This document shows, piece by piece, positions 33,746 to 45,084 of a stretch of 64,000 nt of DNA (position 1 is the stretch's first letter; each line of letters starts with the position of its first letter). The notes under the pieces were generated by a model. It was not told the origin of the DNA, ran no database searches, and saw nothing but the letters and a program-made list of their open reading frames with translations. The position numbers and the translations under genes are program-made. Source of the stretch: Phytophthora quininea (Eukaryota; Oomycota; Peronosporomycetes; Peronosporales; Peronosporaceae); assembly GCA_011947345.1 (NCBI GenBank), contig JAAVTG010000554.1:1488001-1552000 (forward strand), written 5' to 3'.

Positions 33746-35530
33746 TCATGCCCACCAGAAGCTCACAGAAAAGCTAGTGGAGAGAGATCTGACGTAGTGC
33801 CAGTACTTGGGAGGGATGTAGAGCATCTCACCTTCGCGTAGAACACATTCGAGATACTTGGCGTTGCGAAACTCAGGAAAACTTTCGTCATCCGGGCTCT
33901 CGACTTTCACTTGGCTCGTGTTGGATAAGAGGCCTTCAATTGGATAGAGCTTGCAACTTTCCTTTGGGGCGTATAGCCGAAGGTACTTGGCACCTACCAC
34001 TTGGCACAGGACGTTGTCCTTGGGGTCGAAATGCAGTGGCGAAACAGTGCCGCCAGGTCCGAACCAACTGTTAATCGTGATGTCCTCGTCATCGTCAACG
34101 TCATCGACATCGGTACGTTGCACAGTGCAATAGTCTGGGGTGATGATATCTCGGCCGAGTACTGGAATCTGTTCGCACATCAAAACAGTGAACATTATGG
34201 CCAGGGTGAAATGAAACTTGTCGACAAAACGCACCTGATCAAAGAGACGGTGCTGCGCCAAGTACCCCAGTTTGTCTTCGGCGACCGGTTTGACGTGATG
34301 ATCCGTGTTTGTCCCGTTAGATTCTGTGCGCCTGTGTGAAGCTCTTGGGACGATATGGCGATCAAGGAATTCGTTCATGGTCATGAGCTCTTGTCCCCAG
34401 TCGTCCCCCAAGTAGCTCGATCCAACCTGCATGATACATGAAATCAAACGAGCTTGAAATTTTGCCGAGCAAACTGTGCCAGTGAGGACTGCACACACCT
34501 CGACTGGAATTGTTCGCCATCCCGCAACTCGACGCAGATACCGCAAGTCTTTCCACGCTCGGTCGGTTCCGGCAGCTCGCCCGAGCGCTGGCCAATACTC
34601 CATTGCCCCTGTAATAATCATTGGTTCGCTGCAGGCAAGCAGCGTCAATTCTGTCCACTTTGCACGTCATACCAGCTAGTACTCCACCCACTTGCTCAGC
34701 ATCACGTCTCGACGAAACTCTTCCAGAGTGGGTATCTCCAAACGCCTTACTGGAAACTCAAGCTGCGGCGCCACCACTGCATCCTTTACTATCTCCGTCG
34801 ATGGAGTCAATCTCGCTCTCTGTGTGCATTTTCGCCATTTAGTCTTTGAGCAGGGCGACTTCACCACCAAGAAGCTTGGAGTACCTTTTGACGTCGTTCA
34901 CCGGAAGCTTCAAGCAGATCACCGAAATCCTGTGGCCATCGCAAGACACGCAAACAGCGCTTTCAACTCGTAAACGCAAGGCCCAAGTTGAAGCTGCCTC
35001 CCAAGCGGCAACGAACCTCTTGCTGGAGCTTCTCCTCGACGACGGCAATGAGTGCGTGCGTCTCCTTCCTGGCGAAGGGTCCTGCCATCATGAGGCACTG
35101 CACACTCCAGCGTCAGCAGCTCTGTATACTCGACATCGAAGCAAAAGCACGCACCAGATCAAGCATCTTCAGCGCCTCCACGAGTTCTTGCCTGCGCAAC
35201 AGACACAGTGTCTGCTCGAATGTCAGTCCTTTCGTTCAAACTCACGTGAATACATCGTCCTCGAACCTGCAGCACGCCGGCCAGCCCGAAGGCCTCTCTC
35301 CAGACGCCGTCGACGCACTTCCAGCTACCGCAGTGGAGCTTCTCCCAGCTGCGCTCGTACGCAGCGTTCGACAGTGTCTCTGCAAGCTCCGCGTCGGTCC
35401 CCTCGCGCTGTATGGCGTCGCCTGCGCGCCGCAGCAAGTCCAGCACGAGCGCGCCTCCGATCTCTGTCAATTCTGCAGCAACCAGCGCACATAGAAGCAA
35501 GCGGGAAGTGGTGTCGGACTCTAGAGACAT
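33746..35530 (-). CDS. JmjC hydroxylase, KDM8/JMJD5 type
   Basis: JMJD5-type enzymes are Fe(II)/2-oxoglutarate oxygenases acting on arginyl residues or histone tails. Recognisable blocks in order: an N-terminal helical region ([20 protein letters not shown] near 35330), [37 protein letters not shown], then after an intron [32 protein letters not shown], and after another intron [14 protein letters not shown]. The metal site is HFD in [10 protein letters not shown], with the distal His in [10 protein letters not shown]. At least four introns interrupt the gene, and exon borders in the N-terminal third (34840-35300) are uncertain. I chose ATG 35530 ([10 protein letters not shown]) as the first in-frame ATG of the N-terminal exon. 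The gene is divergent from folylpolyglutamate synthase with 245 bp between. Confidence 0.75.
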
Positions 35531-35731
35531 ACATCTAGTGACGACGCATTTACGCACGCCGCTGAGTGCGCTCGGACAGCACCAGAGCCACCTCGATGCC
35601 GCCGATGGCGACCATGTTTGAGCCACGCATCGGCGAAAGCGCAACGTCCAGCACTCTGTACGAGTATACAAAAACCAAGAGCACGTCGAACTCGCCGAGC
35701 ACAGGGCCAGGGTTGCACTAAACGTCCTCGG

Positions 35732-35747
35732 CCATTGCCGATTTTGC
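35732..35747 (+). promoter_or_regulatory. Possible INR/FPR element of folylpolyglutamate synthase
   Basis: CCATTGCCGATTTTGC resembles INR plus FPR with a mismatch in the INR core (CCA for TCA). It lies about 40 nt before ATG 35776, in the short divergent region shared with the JmjC gene. Confidence 0.3.
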
Positions 35748-35775
35748 ATCGTAGGACGCACGTGAGAGCCGAGAG

Positions 35776-37491
35776 ATGTCGCTGCGTCTGGTCCGCAAGA
35801 GCTCCGAGGCCGCGCGCTGGCAGCTGATCCGCAGCTACACGGCGCTGTCCCGCGCGCAGTTCTGCCAGGCGCCGGCGCCCGCGGCCTTCGCGCGCTCCGA
35901 GCCGCTGACCGCGTCCAGCGCCGTGCTGACGATGCCCGCCGGAGGTAACTCGCTGCTGCTGGATGCAAGCGCGCGCTTCATGTCCCAGAGACCTGCCCGA
36001 CGCCCCAGCAGTGCAGACAAAAGCGACGCCAAGGCGGCGGCCACCTCTGCCACCTACGAGATGCTGCTGCAGCGACTGTACCAGGTGAACCGCTTCTCGG
36101 CCGTCAAGCTCGGACTCGAGAACATGCAGAAGCTGAACGCGGCGTTCGGAGACCCGGCTTCTCAGTTCGAGATTGTGCACGTAGCTGGCACCAACGGCAA
36201 AGGATCGGTGGCCTTCAAGGTGGCCAAGGCGCTGGAGCGATCGGGCTTCAAGACGGGGCTTTTGTGAGTCCGCATGTGGCCTGCTTCCGCGAGCGAGTGC
36301 AGGTGAATGGGGCGCTGATCTCCGAGAGTGAGGTCTGCGAGGCGCTATCCGAGATCTTTAACATCAGCGCGCAGTTGCGGATCCCCGCCACGTTCTTTGA
36401 GATCACGACCATGCTGGCCTTCCTGCACTTCGCCAAGCAAGGGGTGGACTGTGTGGTGCTGGAGACCGGACTGGGGGACGACTGGACTCGACCAATATTG
36501 TGAACCCTGCGCTGTCGGTGATTACGTCTATTGGCATGGACCACATGAGGATTCTGGGCAACACTCGGGACGCGATTGCTCGCGAGAAGGCGGGGATCAT
36601 CAAGCCCAATGTGCCGGTCGTTGTGGGCCCCAACACGCCGGCAAACGTCATGATGGAGTTTGCGTCGAGGAATAACGCCCCTCTGGTGCGAGTCCCCTCC
36701 AGGCCGACTTTGACGAAGACTACAACGCCGAGAACACGGCCATTGCCCGAGAGGCCTGCGTGCAACTGAATGTGCTACACGCCATGCAGACGGGTGGCGC
36801 CCGTGGACCTAAACAACTTTTCGTGGACCTGGACAACGACCGCGTGAATGCAGCACTAGAGTCTCGCCCTCCGTGCCGCTTCCAGGTGCTGCACGTGATG
36901 CGCCCGAACTCCAAGGAGCGCAAAGTCACGGTGGTGCTGGATGTAGCACACAATCCGCAGGCCATCGATCGGTTGGTGGAGCTCCTACACAAACAGTTCC
37001 CCAGCAAGAGATTCCGGTTCGTTTGCGGGTTCTCTGCTGACAAGGCCATCAGCAAGGTCCTGGCCAAGATTACAGATGCCTGTCGCGAGAGCAGCCCCGA
37101 TGCGACCGAGGAGGAGCTCCAGGAGCGTATCCACCTGGTGAAGGCGAACCACCCGCGCGGCGCTTCACTGGAAGAGATCAACTTGGCCTTATCAGCCAGC
37201 GAAGACGGCGAAGAGAAGAAGACCGAGTACGCCTCCATCGCCACCATCAAGGACGGCGTGAATGCGGCACTCGCCGCCTCTCGTGTTGCGGGGGACGACG
37301 AGGTGGTGGTCGTGTGCGGCAGTGTGTTTTTGATGGCCGAGGCGCGTCGAGCGCTCGGTCTCAAGGAACCTATCGACAGCACTGCGTTGAACGCTGTGTC
37401 GGGGTCGCACTTGTCAACTCCCGAGAGCCGTCTTGCAGCCGCCGCGGCCGCAGCAGCAGAGCAGGAGGCCGAGGTGGCCGCTGCAACGTAA
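35776..37491 (+). CDS. Folylpolyglutamate synthase / dihydrofolate synthase (FolC family)
   Basis: This enzyme adds glutamates to folates, keeping them in the cell and in mitochondria. The first 30 residues (MSLRLVRKSSEAARWQLIRS) are basic and Ser-rich and look like a mitochondrial presequence. The core begins YQVNRFSAVKLGLENM and has the ATP-binding P-loop HVAGTNGKGSV and the Mur-ligase family motif VLETGLGGRLDSTN. TSIGMDHMRILG, AREKAGIIK and the C-terminal VVLDVAHNPQAI follow. Three single-base losses (TTTT 36260-36263, GGGGG 36473-36477, CCCC 36694-36697) break the frame, and each fix restores conserved sequence. No intron is needed. The C-terminal tail is Ala/Glu-rich. The middle section between the HAMQ and RFQVLHV blocks is rather short compared with usual homologues. 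Confidence 0.87.
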
Positions 37492-37700
37492 CGTGCTCAG
37501 TGTCTTACTGGTAGTTTTAGTACGCTCAATTATTAACACGCAGTGAATGTGCATCAATCGCGTCGAGCTCAACAGCATTCCTCAGCAAGAAGGCCATGCA
37601 GATCTCGACGACGTTGCTGGTCCTGCGACAGGAAGTTGCCGTCATTTTGTACCGTTGTGCATCGGGTACTTTCACAACCAAAAAGATCTCGATCGCCAAC

Positions 37701-38430
37701 ATGGACGCGTACAAGACTTCCGTGACCGCCGCGGCCGCTGCTCTGCTGGAGGAGCTGCCGCAGCTCGTCTCCCACGTGCAGACGCAGCTGGAGCAGCACG
37801 CCGCCGAGCGCTCGCCCTCCAAAGTGCGCACCAAGTTCGCGCAGACGGTGCTGAGCGCGCCTTCCAGTATCACCTCCAACGGCGCCGTGCAGTCTCTCCT
37901 GGCCGTCGTGGGGACGAAGTTGCCCGTCTCGTGAGCTCCTGCAGCAGCTGCAGCTGTGGATCCAACTGCAGGTGCCCAAGGTCGAGGACGGCAACAACTT
38001 TGGCGTGGAGGTGCAAAAGTACGCGTTTACGGCGCTCAAGGAGGCGTTGGACAAGTGGCAGAAGCTCTGGGACTCGCTGGCCGACTACAGCTCGGCACGC
38101 GCGACGGCCGTCGAGAAGCTCAACGCGAAGCAGAGCACGGAGAGCAGCACGACGACCACAGTGACGTCCTCCAAGGGCGGCAAGGACGGCGACGAGGACA
38201 AGAGCGTGACGTCCAAGGTGGACAAACAGAGCACCAACGGCTCGCAGGCTGGGGAGGATGCGGTCGCTGCCGTCGTGGAGATCGACGTCAAGTGGTACTT
38301 TAACCTCGTGCGCGCCCTCGAAGGCGTGCGCGACCAGTACGCCGTCACCAGCGACATCATCACCAAGAACAAGGAGAAGATCGAGCTGCCACGTGGCAAG
38401 AACGACCGCGCCGGATTTAACATGTTCTAG
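37701..38430 (+). CDS. PA28 (REG)-type proteasome activator subunit
   Basis: PA28 heptamers cap the 20S proteasome and open its gate independently of ATP. ATG 37701 begins MDAYKTSVTAAAAALLEELP, an alpha-helical N-terminal bundle. The C-terminal half carries the family hallmark LWIQLQVPKVEDGNNFGVEVQ (activation loop region), then YFNLVRALEGVRDQYAVTSDIITKNKEKIELPR and a short C-terminus ending GFNMF. Between the halves is a Ser/Thr/Lys-rich linker, as in PA28 proteins. The frame is lost around GGGG 37910-37913 and again about 20 nt later, so two small indels must be assumed. The gene is closest in layout to the nuclear PA28-gamma type found widely in protists. A possible INR (TCATTTT) occurs about 50 nt upstream. 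Confidence 0.83.
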
Positions 38431-38611
38431 ACGCAATGGATAGACAGGAAGTGTCCAGCACTGTCCACCATGAAAAAGTCTTCCCAAAGGTGTTTCATTG
38501 CACGCTGCTAATTGCGGTAAGAATTGCATGTGACGGTTCATGGCTGTTGTCTTGTTTCTTCTAGCTGTGTTGATTGTGTCTTTTGCAGTACTTGACGGGC
38601 GGTAGACGGCG

Positions 38612-41600
38612 ATGGACTCTCCCAGGAAGCCGCTGCTGCGGCTGCACCCTCGTGGCCCGCCGCCATTGCACGCGAACCATACGCCACCGCCCCCTGCAGC
38701 GTCGGCAGGATATCCGTACGTTCCTGTGCCGCATCGCTCCCGAATGTCGCCTCGACAAGTAAAATTGCAGCGAATGGAGCCCTCCCCACCGTACACGTTA
38801 GCTGCTCCGCTGCGTGACCAGGTAACCAACAATTTCCGGCACGAGCTCTTCCAATTCCACCAACTTTTGCGAGACACACTCGACAACAGTCAACGGGAAC
38901 AATTTCAGCATTCGGATGCCGGTCGATCCGCAATTATCAACCGCGATCGGAGTCTGTTGGAGTTATTGACGAGCGATCGAGGGGATGCAGTTTTGAAAGA
39001 GTTTTTCGTGCAGTGGCAGCGCTACCTTCGAAGCAAAAGGTTGCCGATGGGGACCCTCATGACAGCGAGGAAGATGCGCTTTGGGACGTGCTCGATACTT
39101 TTTTGGCGCATTACCATTTGCAGTGTCGGAAAGCGATCTCGATAGCACGAAGAAATTCTTGCGCTACATTGACTCGCTCAACTCGATGCGAGAGTTACTG
39201 GTTGCTCTACTTTTCAAACCGCTTTCATCCCACGAGAAAAGCGACGTTGAGCAGGACGATAGCGATGACGACGGCGTTCATGGATTAGAATCAAGCATCG
39301 GTCTTGGATTTGGCTTAGACTTCAGCGAAAAACGCGAAGGTACAAAGCCGTCTCCACGAACATCAATTCGGAAGGAGCGATCACAAGACCGCATCCCGTT
39401 TTACTTGTATTGCCAGCAATTAGAGCGAGATATGGAGGCACTACGCCGCCGAGTCCCGCACAGAAAACACCACAGCGCAGAAACTGTAGCTGGAATTGTG
39501 GGCGACATTGGCTTGCTGCAGGACAACACCGTCATGCTGCTTTTGGACTTTGGGCGTTGCCACACGAGGAGCGTTTGGCATTTTTCTGCCAGATTGCGAG
39601 TCAAGCGAATGAGCAAGACGCCAGCGCAATTTTGCACGTTTTTAAGTAATTGCACGACACAGACCTTCTTACAGGTATGGGAAGCGTTGCAGCAATCTCC
39701 ACAATTTCAAAAGATGCTTCGTGAAGCAGCACTGCAGCTAGGACCGACGCCTAGAGACGACGATTCCGGCTCAACCACAGCTCCTGAGGACGAAGAGAAT
39801 TTACCGCTTGAGACGGACACGATCGACCTAGACAGACCCGGCTGGCAAAACTCCCAGCGAAACATCGTCAAGAAGCGCCCCGCCGATCAACGCGTTTTGT
39901 TGATTTCAATGGAATCACTGAAGCCTATGATCGCAACAAAGGCGATGACTCTGACGAGGGCGAAGAAGGGGAGACGCTTTCCGTGGCAGTCCTCGCTCTC
40001 AAAAACTTAGGATACGTGAGCGAGAACGTTTATCACTATCGGGTCCAAGCGACCAGCCTGCTGCGCAGAGTAAACCGAGTAAGTGGGGTATGATCTATCA
40101 TAACAGTCGAAATCGCCGAAACATCAAGTTGAACGAGTCAAAACCAGTGCTAGAACGCATTCATGACAATCTCACAGAGATCATCGAGATGGAGGACAGC
40201 CCAGATGCGCGTGTCATGAATGCCGTTTGGCAACTACTTGAAGCACTCGATGGACAGCATTCCAAGAGCGGTTACCATCAACGCAGTGTTACATTTCCCT
40301 CTCCGGGTGTTGTAATGCCTCTGCCTGCGGAACAGCAACAAGTTTTGGTGCCAAACCCACGGGTTGCCTTGCACACCCTCTGTCGGCAGAACAGCAGTTC
40401 ATCATGAAGCTGGACCAACTGCAGTCTATGTTGGTAGCGCTTGGTGACGTGCGGATTCACTCAATGAGCACAGATACCATCACTGGCGCGTACAGACGTA
40501 TGCCAGCTCTGGCTAAGCTGTTCTCGGCACTCACTGATGCAAGCTTGGGTGCTGCTGGAGTCGATACTGCCGACGGTGGTCTGCTGAAAATTGTGAGCAG
40601 CTATAGCAAGGCACAGAATATCGCGAATTCGTGGCAAGCAGGCCCCACAAAAGACAGAAATCTCGCTCCGCTCCAAAGTCTCCCGGAAACACCAGATTTA
40701 AAGGCTAAACCTACGACAAGCGATAACGTTCGTGAGGATGTTGAGGCGATGGCTTTACTTCTTGACAAGTTTAGCAAGTTCGTGCGAAGCCTGACACCTC
40801 TGGTAGAAACTAATACTGAAGATCCACGAGGTGTCGGCTCTAGTGATGATGTATTGGAAGTTTTGGATCTAGCGGCTAAACTTGAGGGCGCCGGTGCACT
40901 CGCAAATGCCGCTCCCCTTGGTGGTAAACGTCGATTTTCTCTCGCTGCTGATCGCGAATTACCCATAATTCTCGCGGTGCAGTCCTTAGCGCGCAGCAAT
41001 GAGTTCGACAATGTCTCGCAGTTGATTTTGGCGTCGGTCGCGTCAAAGCGTCCCCGCACGAAAACTGTTACATCAGAGGGAAGAGCTGAATTCAAGGCGT
41101 CTCAGGCAGCAAGCAAAGTTACCGGGAGTTCTGCAAACAACATCGTTGAAGGCGAGAATGAAGACGAGAGTGATGAGGAGAATGAGGTCGGGGTGGCTAT
41201 GGAAGGCGATGAAGAGGTCTTGAGAATCGTGAAGAACTTACGACGGGCTTCAGCCAAAGCGGTACAAGATACCCATGACCAAGTACAGCAAAAGCTTCAA
41301 GGAGGAAGTGCTCCGTGTGAAGCTGACACAGCAAGTCGTCGTTTGGCAAACCGCGATATTCCGTCAAACATCAAAAACTCGACAGTTTTACGCGGACTCA
41401 AGTTGTTTCGTGGGGACATTCTGCTTCGCATTGTTTACCAAGTGCGCACCATTTTTGTATTCTTTAGTTCCCTCCACAACTAACCATGTGTGCGTCGTTC
41501 GAATGCAATTAGCTTTACCGAGACAGCTATGAAGGCATGGTGGCGACACTGCAGTATGGTTCTCGTCGGATGGAGTTCAGTGAATTCATCTACGACTGGC

Positions 41601-43340
41601 ACATTCGTAAATACGGACTCAAAGCTCTTGCCCAGCGCCACTTACTTAAACTCATTCAGTCCCTGCGCAAGCACGAGAAGAAAGTTTTCCAGTGCCAACT
41701 GTACGTTGTCATCCTATTCATTATTCTGTTGAAATTCTGACGATAGTTTTTGTGAAACAGTTGCCTACGATTCATGGCTATTCAGATATCCTCCTCGAGC
41801 CTGCACATGCATGTTATCTTTTATGTTCGTTTTGCCTAACAGAAGTGATTCCTTGACTGTCTTGACTTTGTATTAATTTCTTTACAACCCCTTAGGTTAT
41901 CACGAGCACAAATTTGTATTGGTAAACACACACGCTTGCAATATTTGCAAAAGTAAAAGGAAAACTCACTCGTCATCCTTATCTTGTTTGTTTACACAGG
42001 GCTTGCTTAGTCGCTGGTCGTCTGGGACGTTTTCAGGTGGCTCCAAGCATCGAATTTCGCTACCGAAGCGGCAGTTCAAAATCCGCATCACTTTCGCCAT
42101 CTCAACAGTGCAGGAGGCACTACGTGAACGATTCGGCGTCTTTGGTCGCGGGATCGATTCTCTTGCCGAGCGCGTTCGTGCGAAGGCAATTAACCGTGAT
42201 GACGAATTCGTCCGCGAAAACGACCTGCTGATACTCTGCGTAGAGGAGTTTGCTGCACAAAGAGCTTTGCTGGAAAAAGTTCTTGGAGCGGTGTATCTTG
42301 CAGGCGACATCAATGGAGACGGTAGTCTTGAGTATGACGAGTTTGCGTCTGTGGTGACCCACCTCTCACCCACAGTGGACGATCGCCTCCTCCAGAAGGT
42401 TTTTGAGGCCGCGCACGACTACAGCAAGCCGCATCGCATTTCCTTTGCTCGTTTCCTGGACGTCATCTTGCTGGAACGGGTATTAAGCCCGGTGCCTCCA
42501 AGTGCAGCTGCATCGGGGGCTATGAGAGCCAAAAATGCGGCTGCCACGCCGAACAGTGCCGCACCTGGATCAAGTCCTGCTGCAGGAGCTGTGTCACAGC
42601 AGACCAATAGTGCTGCCAATGTAGCAATGCAAGACGAGCAGGAGGAAATGTATCAATTCGAGCTGCTTCGTGACACCTGGGCTCATGATCGCGAAGCTGT
42701 GACGCATGTGCTCCAAACAAATATCACCCACGCGCCTACAGCCAAGACGCTGACTTTCCGCGTGGCATTTCTGGACCAATTGCTTGAGCGACGAGTTGAC
42801 TCCAAGACGGCGTGGCTCTGCCATCGACAGATCATGCGCGAAATCGCAAGGTATCAGCACCTCGATGCCGATCAAGTTGCTGGGTTGCGCAACAAGGAGC
42901 AACAGTTCAAGAAGACTGTACGCGCCATTCAAAACGCACAACGACTCAGTGCTCTATTTGCTGCACCTCCAATAACAAGCGGAAGTGGCGATCAAAGCGG
43001 AACTGGAGAAAACAATGTTCCGTCCCCAATTTACACGGCGGCGGTGCGATTTTCAATCGAGGGCGGCATGGCCGCTACACCAAACGCGGCGGACGTGGCA
43101 GCGCTCGAAAACGAGCTACGCGAGACGTTTCTTGAGCGTGCGGACGAGCGAGCTATCGACGACTACATGGCAGCAATACAGCACCTGCGTCGTGTGAGCA
43201 TCAAACAGCAGTCGTTGATGCTGGAAATACGTGAAGACACGCCATTGCTGAAGACGGAAGAAGCAGAAGAAGAAATTGCCGAGGACGAAGAGGACGACGA
43301 CGACGACGAAGAGGACGACAGTGGCGAGGATGCCACGTGA
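38612..43340 (+). CDS. Large EF-hand protein of unknown function, multi-exon
   Basis: I read this as one gene because successive open blocks continue in the same strand with splice signals or single-base losses between them. It starts MDSPRKPLLRLHPRG (38612) with a Pro-rich segment. Long helical regions follow (FRHELFQFHQLLRDTL; STKKFLRYIDSLNSMRELL; LEREMEALRR-like). A block near 40404-41420 then leads across a GT-AG intron near 41433 into RDSYEGMVATLQYGS. After another intron (about 41700-42000) the C-terminal part has an EF-hand loop, DINGDGSLEYDEF, and a highly acidic tail (EDEEDDDDDEEDD) ending at 43340. Frame losses at AAAA 39035, TTTTTT 39109 and TTTT 39541 look like base-call errors. 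The single calcium-binding loop suggests a calcium-regulated role, but I know no named homologue. Confidence 0.55.
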
Positions 43341-43544
43341 CGTTGCAGTTGTACTGAGACCTGTTTACCAGCACAAGATCACCAACCGCTAATAATCATG
43401 AAAGTGCCTCGTCATACTGGTATTACTACTAGTTTTTGGTTTTCAACGTGCAAATGGAGGCGCGTGAGGCTGTGAAATGAAAAGACGGTGAGCAGAGCAG
43501 GCGCCAAGAAGTACCAGCTCTCTCAGCACCAATTGCCACCTGTC

Positions 43545-44708
43545 CTAGGCGAAGGAAGGCGAGCGAATCTTCTGCGCGGCGCGACTCAGCACAGGAGCCT
43601 TGTCGGACACGGCAAAGTTGGCCATGCGGCACATGTAGTCGCCCTCGAACGTGGCCTGCGTGTGGCCACCCTTGCGCTTGTACATGAGATCATCATCGAT
43701 CTTGACCATATCCTCGGCGAACATGTTGCTCTTGGCCGACTCGAGCGCGTTGCGCTCCGTGTACACACTCACCGAGTACTTGGCGGGGCGAAAGCAACGC
43801 AGCACGTTCTTGAGAAGCGACTGGTACGAGCGGAGTCGCGCATTGGTCTCGAAGCTCACGTAGCTGCAGTGGCTCTCGGGCGTGATGTGGATCGTGTAGT
43901 AGGCGTCGAACAAGATGCCGTTCATCGAGTACCCGCACGGGTCAAAGGCAAAGTCGTCGATCACCGCGCCCGGCACCAGGTCCCGGATGCCGCTCTCGAT
44001 CGTCATGCGACGAGACGTCATGGTGCTGTCGTCATTCTTGAAGAACTGCTTGGCCACACTCGGGTGCATGTCCTGCATCAGCACGTGCAGTGTGCTCTCG
44101 TTCTGTCCCGGCTCCTGCATGGCGAAGTTGTGGGTCACTGCCCCCGGCTGCTCGTGGATGTCGGCGTCCCAGGCGTAAATGTACCAGTGGTCGTGATTGA
44201 GCGGCCCCAGCACGTGAGCTGACCCGTCCGGGAAGTAGGAGCTGAGGAAGGCCACCTCGGTCTGGAAGCTCGTGTGCGGGTACTTTTGCTCCTCCGGAAA
44301 GGTGTAGTTCTTGCGCGAGTAGTTGACCCACTCGATCTCGAGGCCGAGACGCTCCGAGAAGGTCTTGATGAAGGGCAAGCACTTGAGCAGCGTCGTGGTG
44401 CCACACGTCTTGAGCACCACCTTGTGCGCGTACACGAACAGAGAGCTCTCCGACAACACGTAGGCGTCGATGTGCTCGTTGCTAGTGCGGGACAGGATCT
44501 GGCACTGCCCCGCCTCCAGCATCTCATCCAAGTCGTGGCGAGGGACTTCGCGGAAGCCACGCGGGTGGCCCACGCCCAGCTTAAAGTCGATCTCGAGGTT
44601 CTTCTCGGGACCTTCGAACGTGTTGGGCACTGAGTCCGAGGCCTCGGATTGAGTCGAGCTGGTCTCGTCGTCGTGGAGCTTGATGGGCTCCGGGAAGGTG
44701 TTGACCAT
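43545..44708 (-). CDS. S-adenosylmethionine decarboxylase proenzyme
   Basis: AdoMet decarboxylase supplies aminopropyl groups for spermidine and spermine. The proenzyme cleaves itself before a serine that becomes the pyruvoyl cofactor; here that site is YVLSESSLFV. Other hallmarks are KTCGTTTLLK (catalytic Cys), NYSRKNYTFPE, YPHTSFQTEVAFL, ESGIRDLVPGAVIDDFAFDPCGYSMNG and IHITPESHCSYVSFET. The 387-aa frame is uninterrupted. ATG 44708 (MVNTFPEPIK) is the true start; the frame is open for 37 further codons upstream but offers no earlier ATG. The 5' leader holds a 34-codon upstream ORF (44801-44905) and, further out, a strong INR/FPR element at 45067-45084. Both suggest a long leader with possible polyamine control. 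The acidic segment just after the start is unusual for the family. Confidence 0.93.
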   Translation of the reverse strand: MVNTFPEPIKLHDDETSSTQSEASDSVPNTFEGPEKNLEIDFKLGVGHPRGFREVPRHDLDEMLEAGQCQILSRTSNEHIDAYVLSESSLFVYAHKVVLKTCGTTTLLKCLPFIKTFSERLGLEIEWVNYSRKNYTFPEEQKYPHTSFQTEVAFLSSYFPDGSAHVLGPLNHDHWYIYAWDADIHEQPGAVTHNFAMQEPGQNESTLHVLMQDMHPSVAKQFFKNDDSTMTSRRMTIESGIRDLVPGAVIDDFAFDPCGYSMNGILFDAYYTIHITPESHCSYVSFETNARLRSYQSLLKNVLRCFRPAKYSVSVYTERNALESAKSNMFAEDMVKIDDDLMYKRKGGHTQATFEGDYMCRMANFAVSDKAPVLSRAAQKIRSPSFA

Positions 44709-44800
44709 GGTGATTGTGGTTTGGTTTACTAGAGTCACTGGCAGGGGTCCGGTGGTGGGGAGGAACTTGGTCGTCGGTCTAGAAGCTCGCTGAAGGCCTG

Positions 44801-44905
44801 TTAGGCGGGGTCGTCGCACGCGCCAATGTAGAAGAAGCCCGTGAAGATGGTGGTGGGGTCAACAATGTCGTCGCTGCTGGTAAAGAGCGGGTCGACCAAC
44901 AGCAT
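44801..44905 (-). CDS. Candidate regulatory upstream ORF of AdoMet decarboxylase
   Basis: This 34-codon ORF starts at the first ATG found downstream of the putative transcription start at about 45081. It is the only ATG before the main start codon at 44708. The peptide (MLLVDPLFTSSDDIVDPT..., ending ACDDPA) is acidic and hydrophobic. Plants and animals use unrelated short uORFs to repress this enzyme when polyamines are high, so a similar role is inferred by analogy only. Confidence 0.5.
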   Translation of the reverse strand: MLLVDPLFTSSDDIVDPTTIFTGFFYIGACDDPA

Positions 44906-45066
44906 GAACAACGGGGCGGTCTGGCTCGACTGGAGCTGGCGGGGAGGTCTGTCCGGTCCCGGGGAGTGTGGAAGGCGGAGGGCGCGGAGCTGTCCGAGTC
45001 GCGAACTTCCACGGAGCGAAAGGAAGAGGAGAGCAGCCAAACACCGGCACGACGCGCACGGGACCT

Positions 45067-45084
45067 GGCAATTTGGAGAATGAG
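45067..45084 (-). promoter_or_regulatory. Core promoter (INR + FPR) of AdoMet decarboxylase
   Basis: The minus strand reads CTCATTCTCCAAATTGCC, an excellent match to the oomycete INR (YTCANTYY) followed by an FPR-like AAATTGC. It predicts a leader of about 370 nt, unusually long for this window. Confidence 0.6.

Noticed and set aside
36248..37410. Minus-strand frames up to 220 codons opposite folylpolyglutamate synthase
   Set aside because: Antisense of a well-conserved enzyme; Ser/Arg-rich composition typical of shadows.
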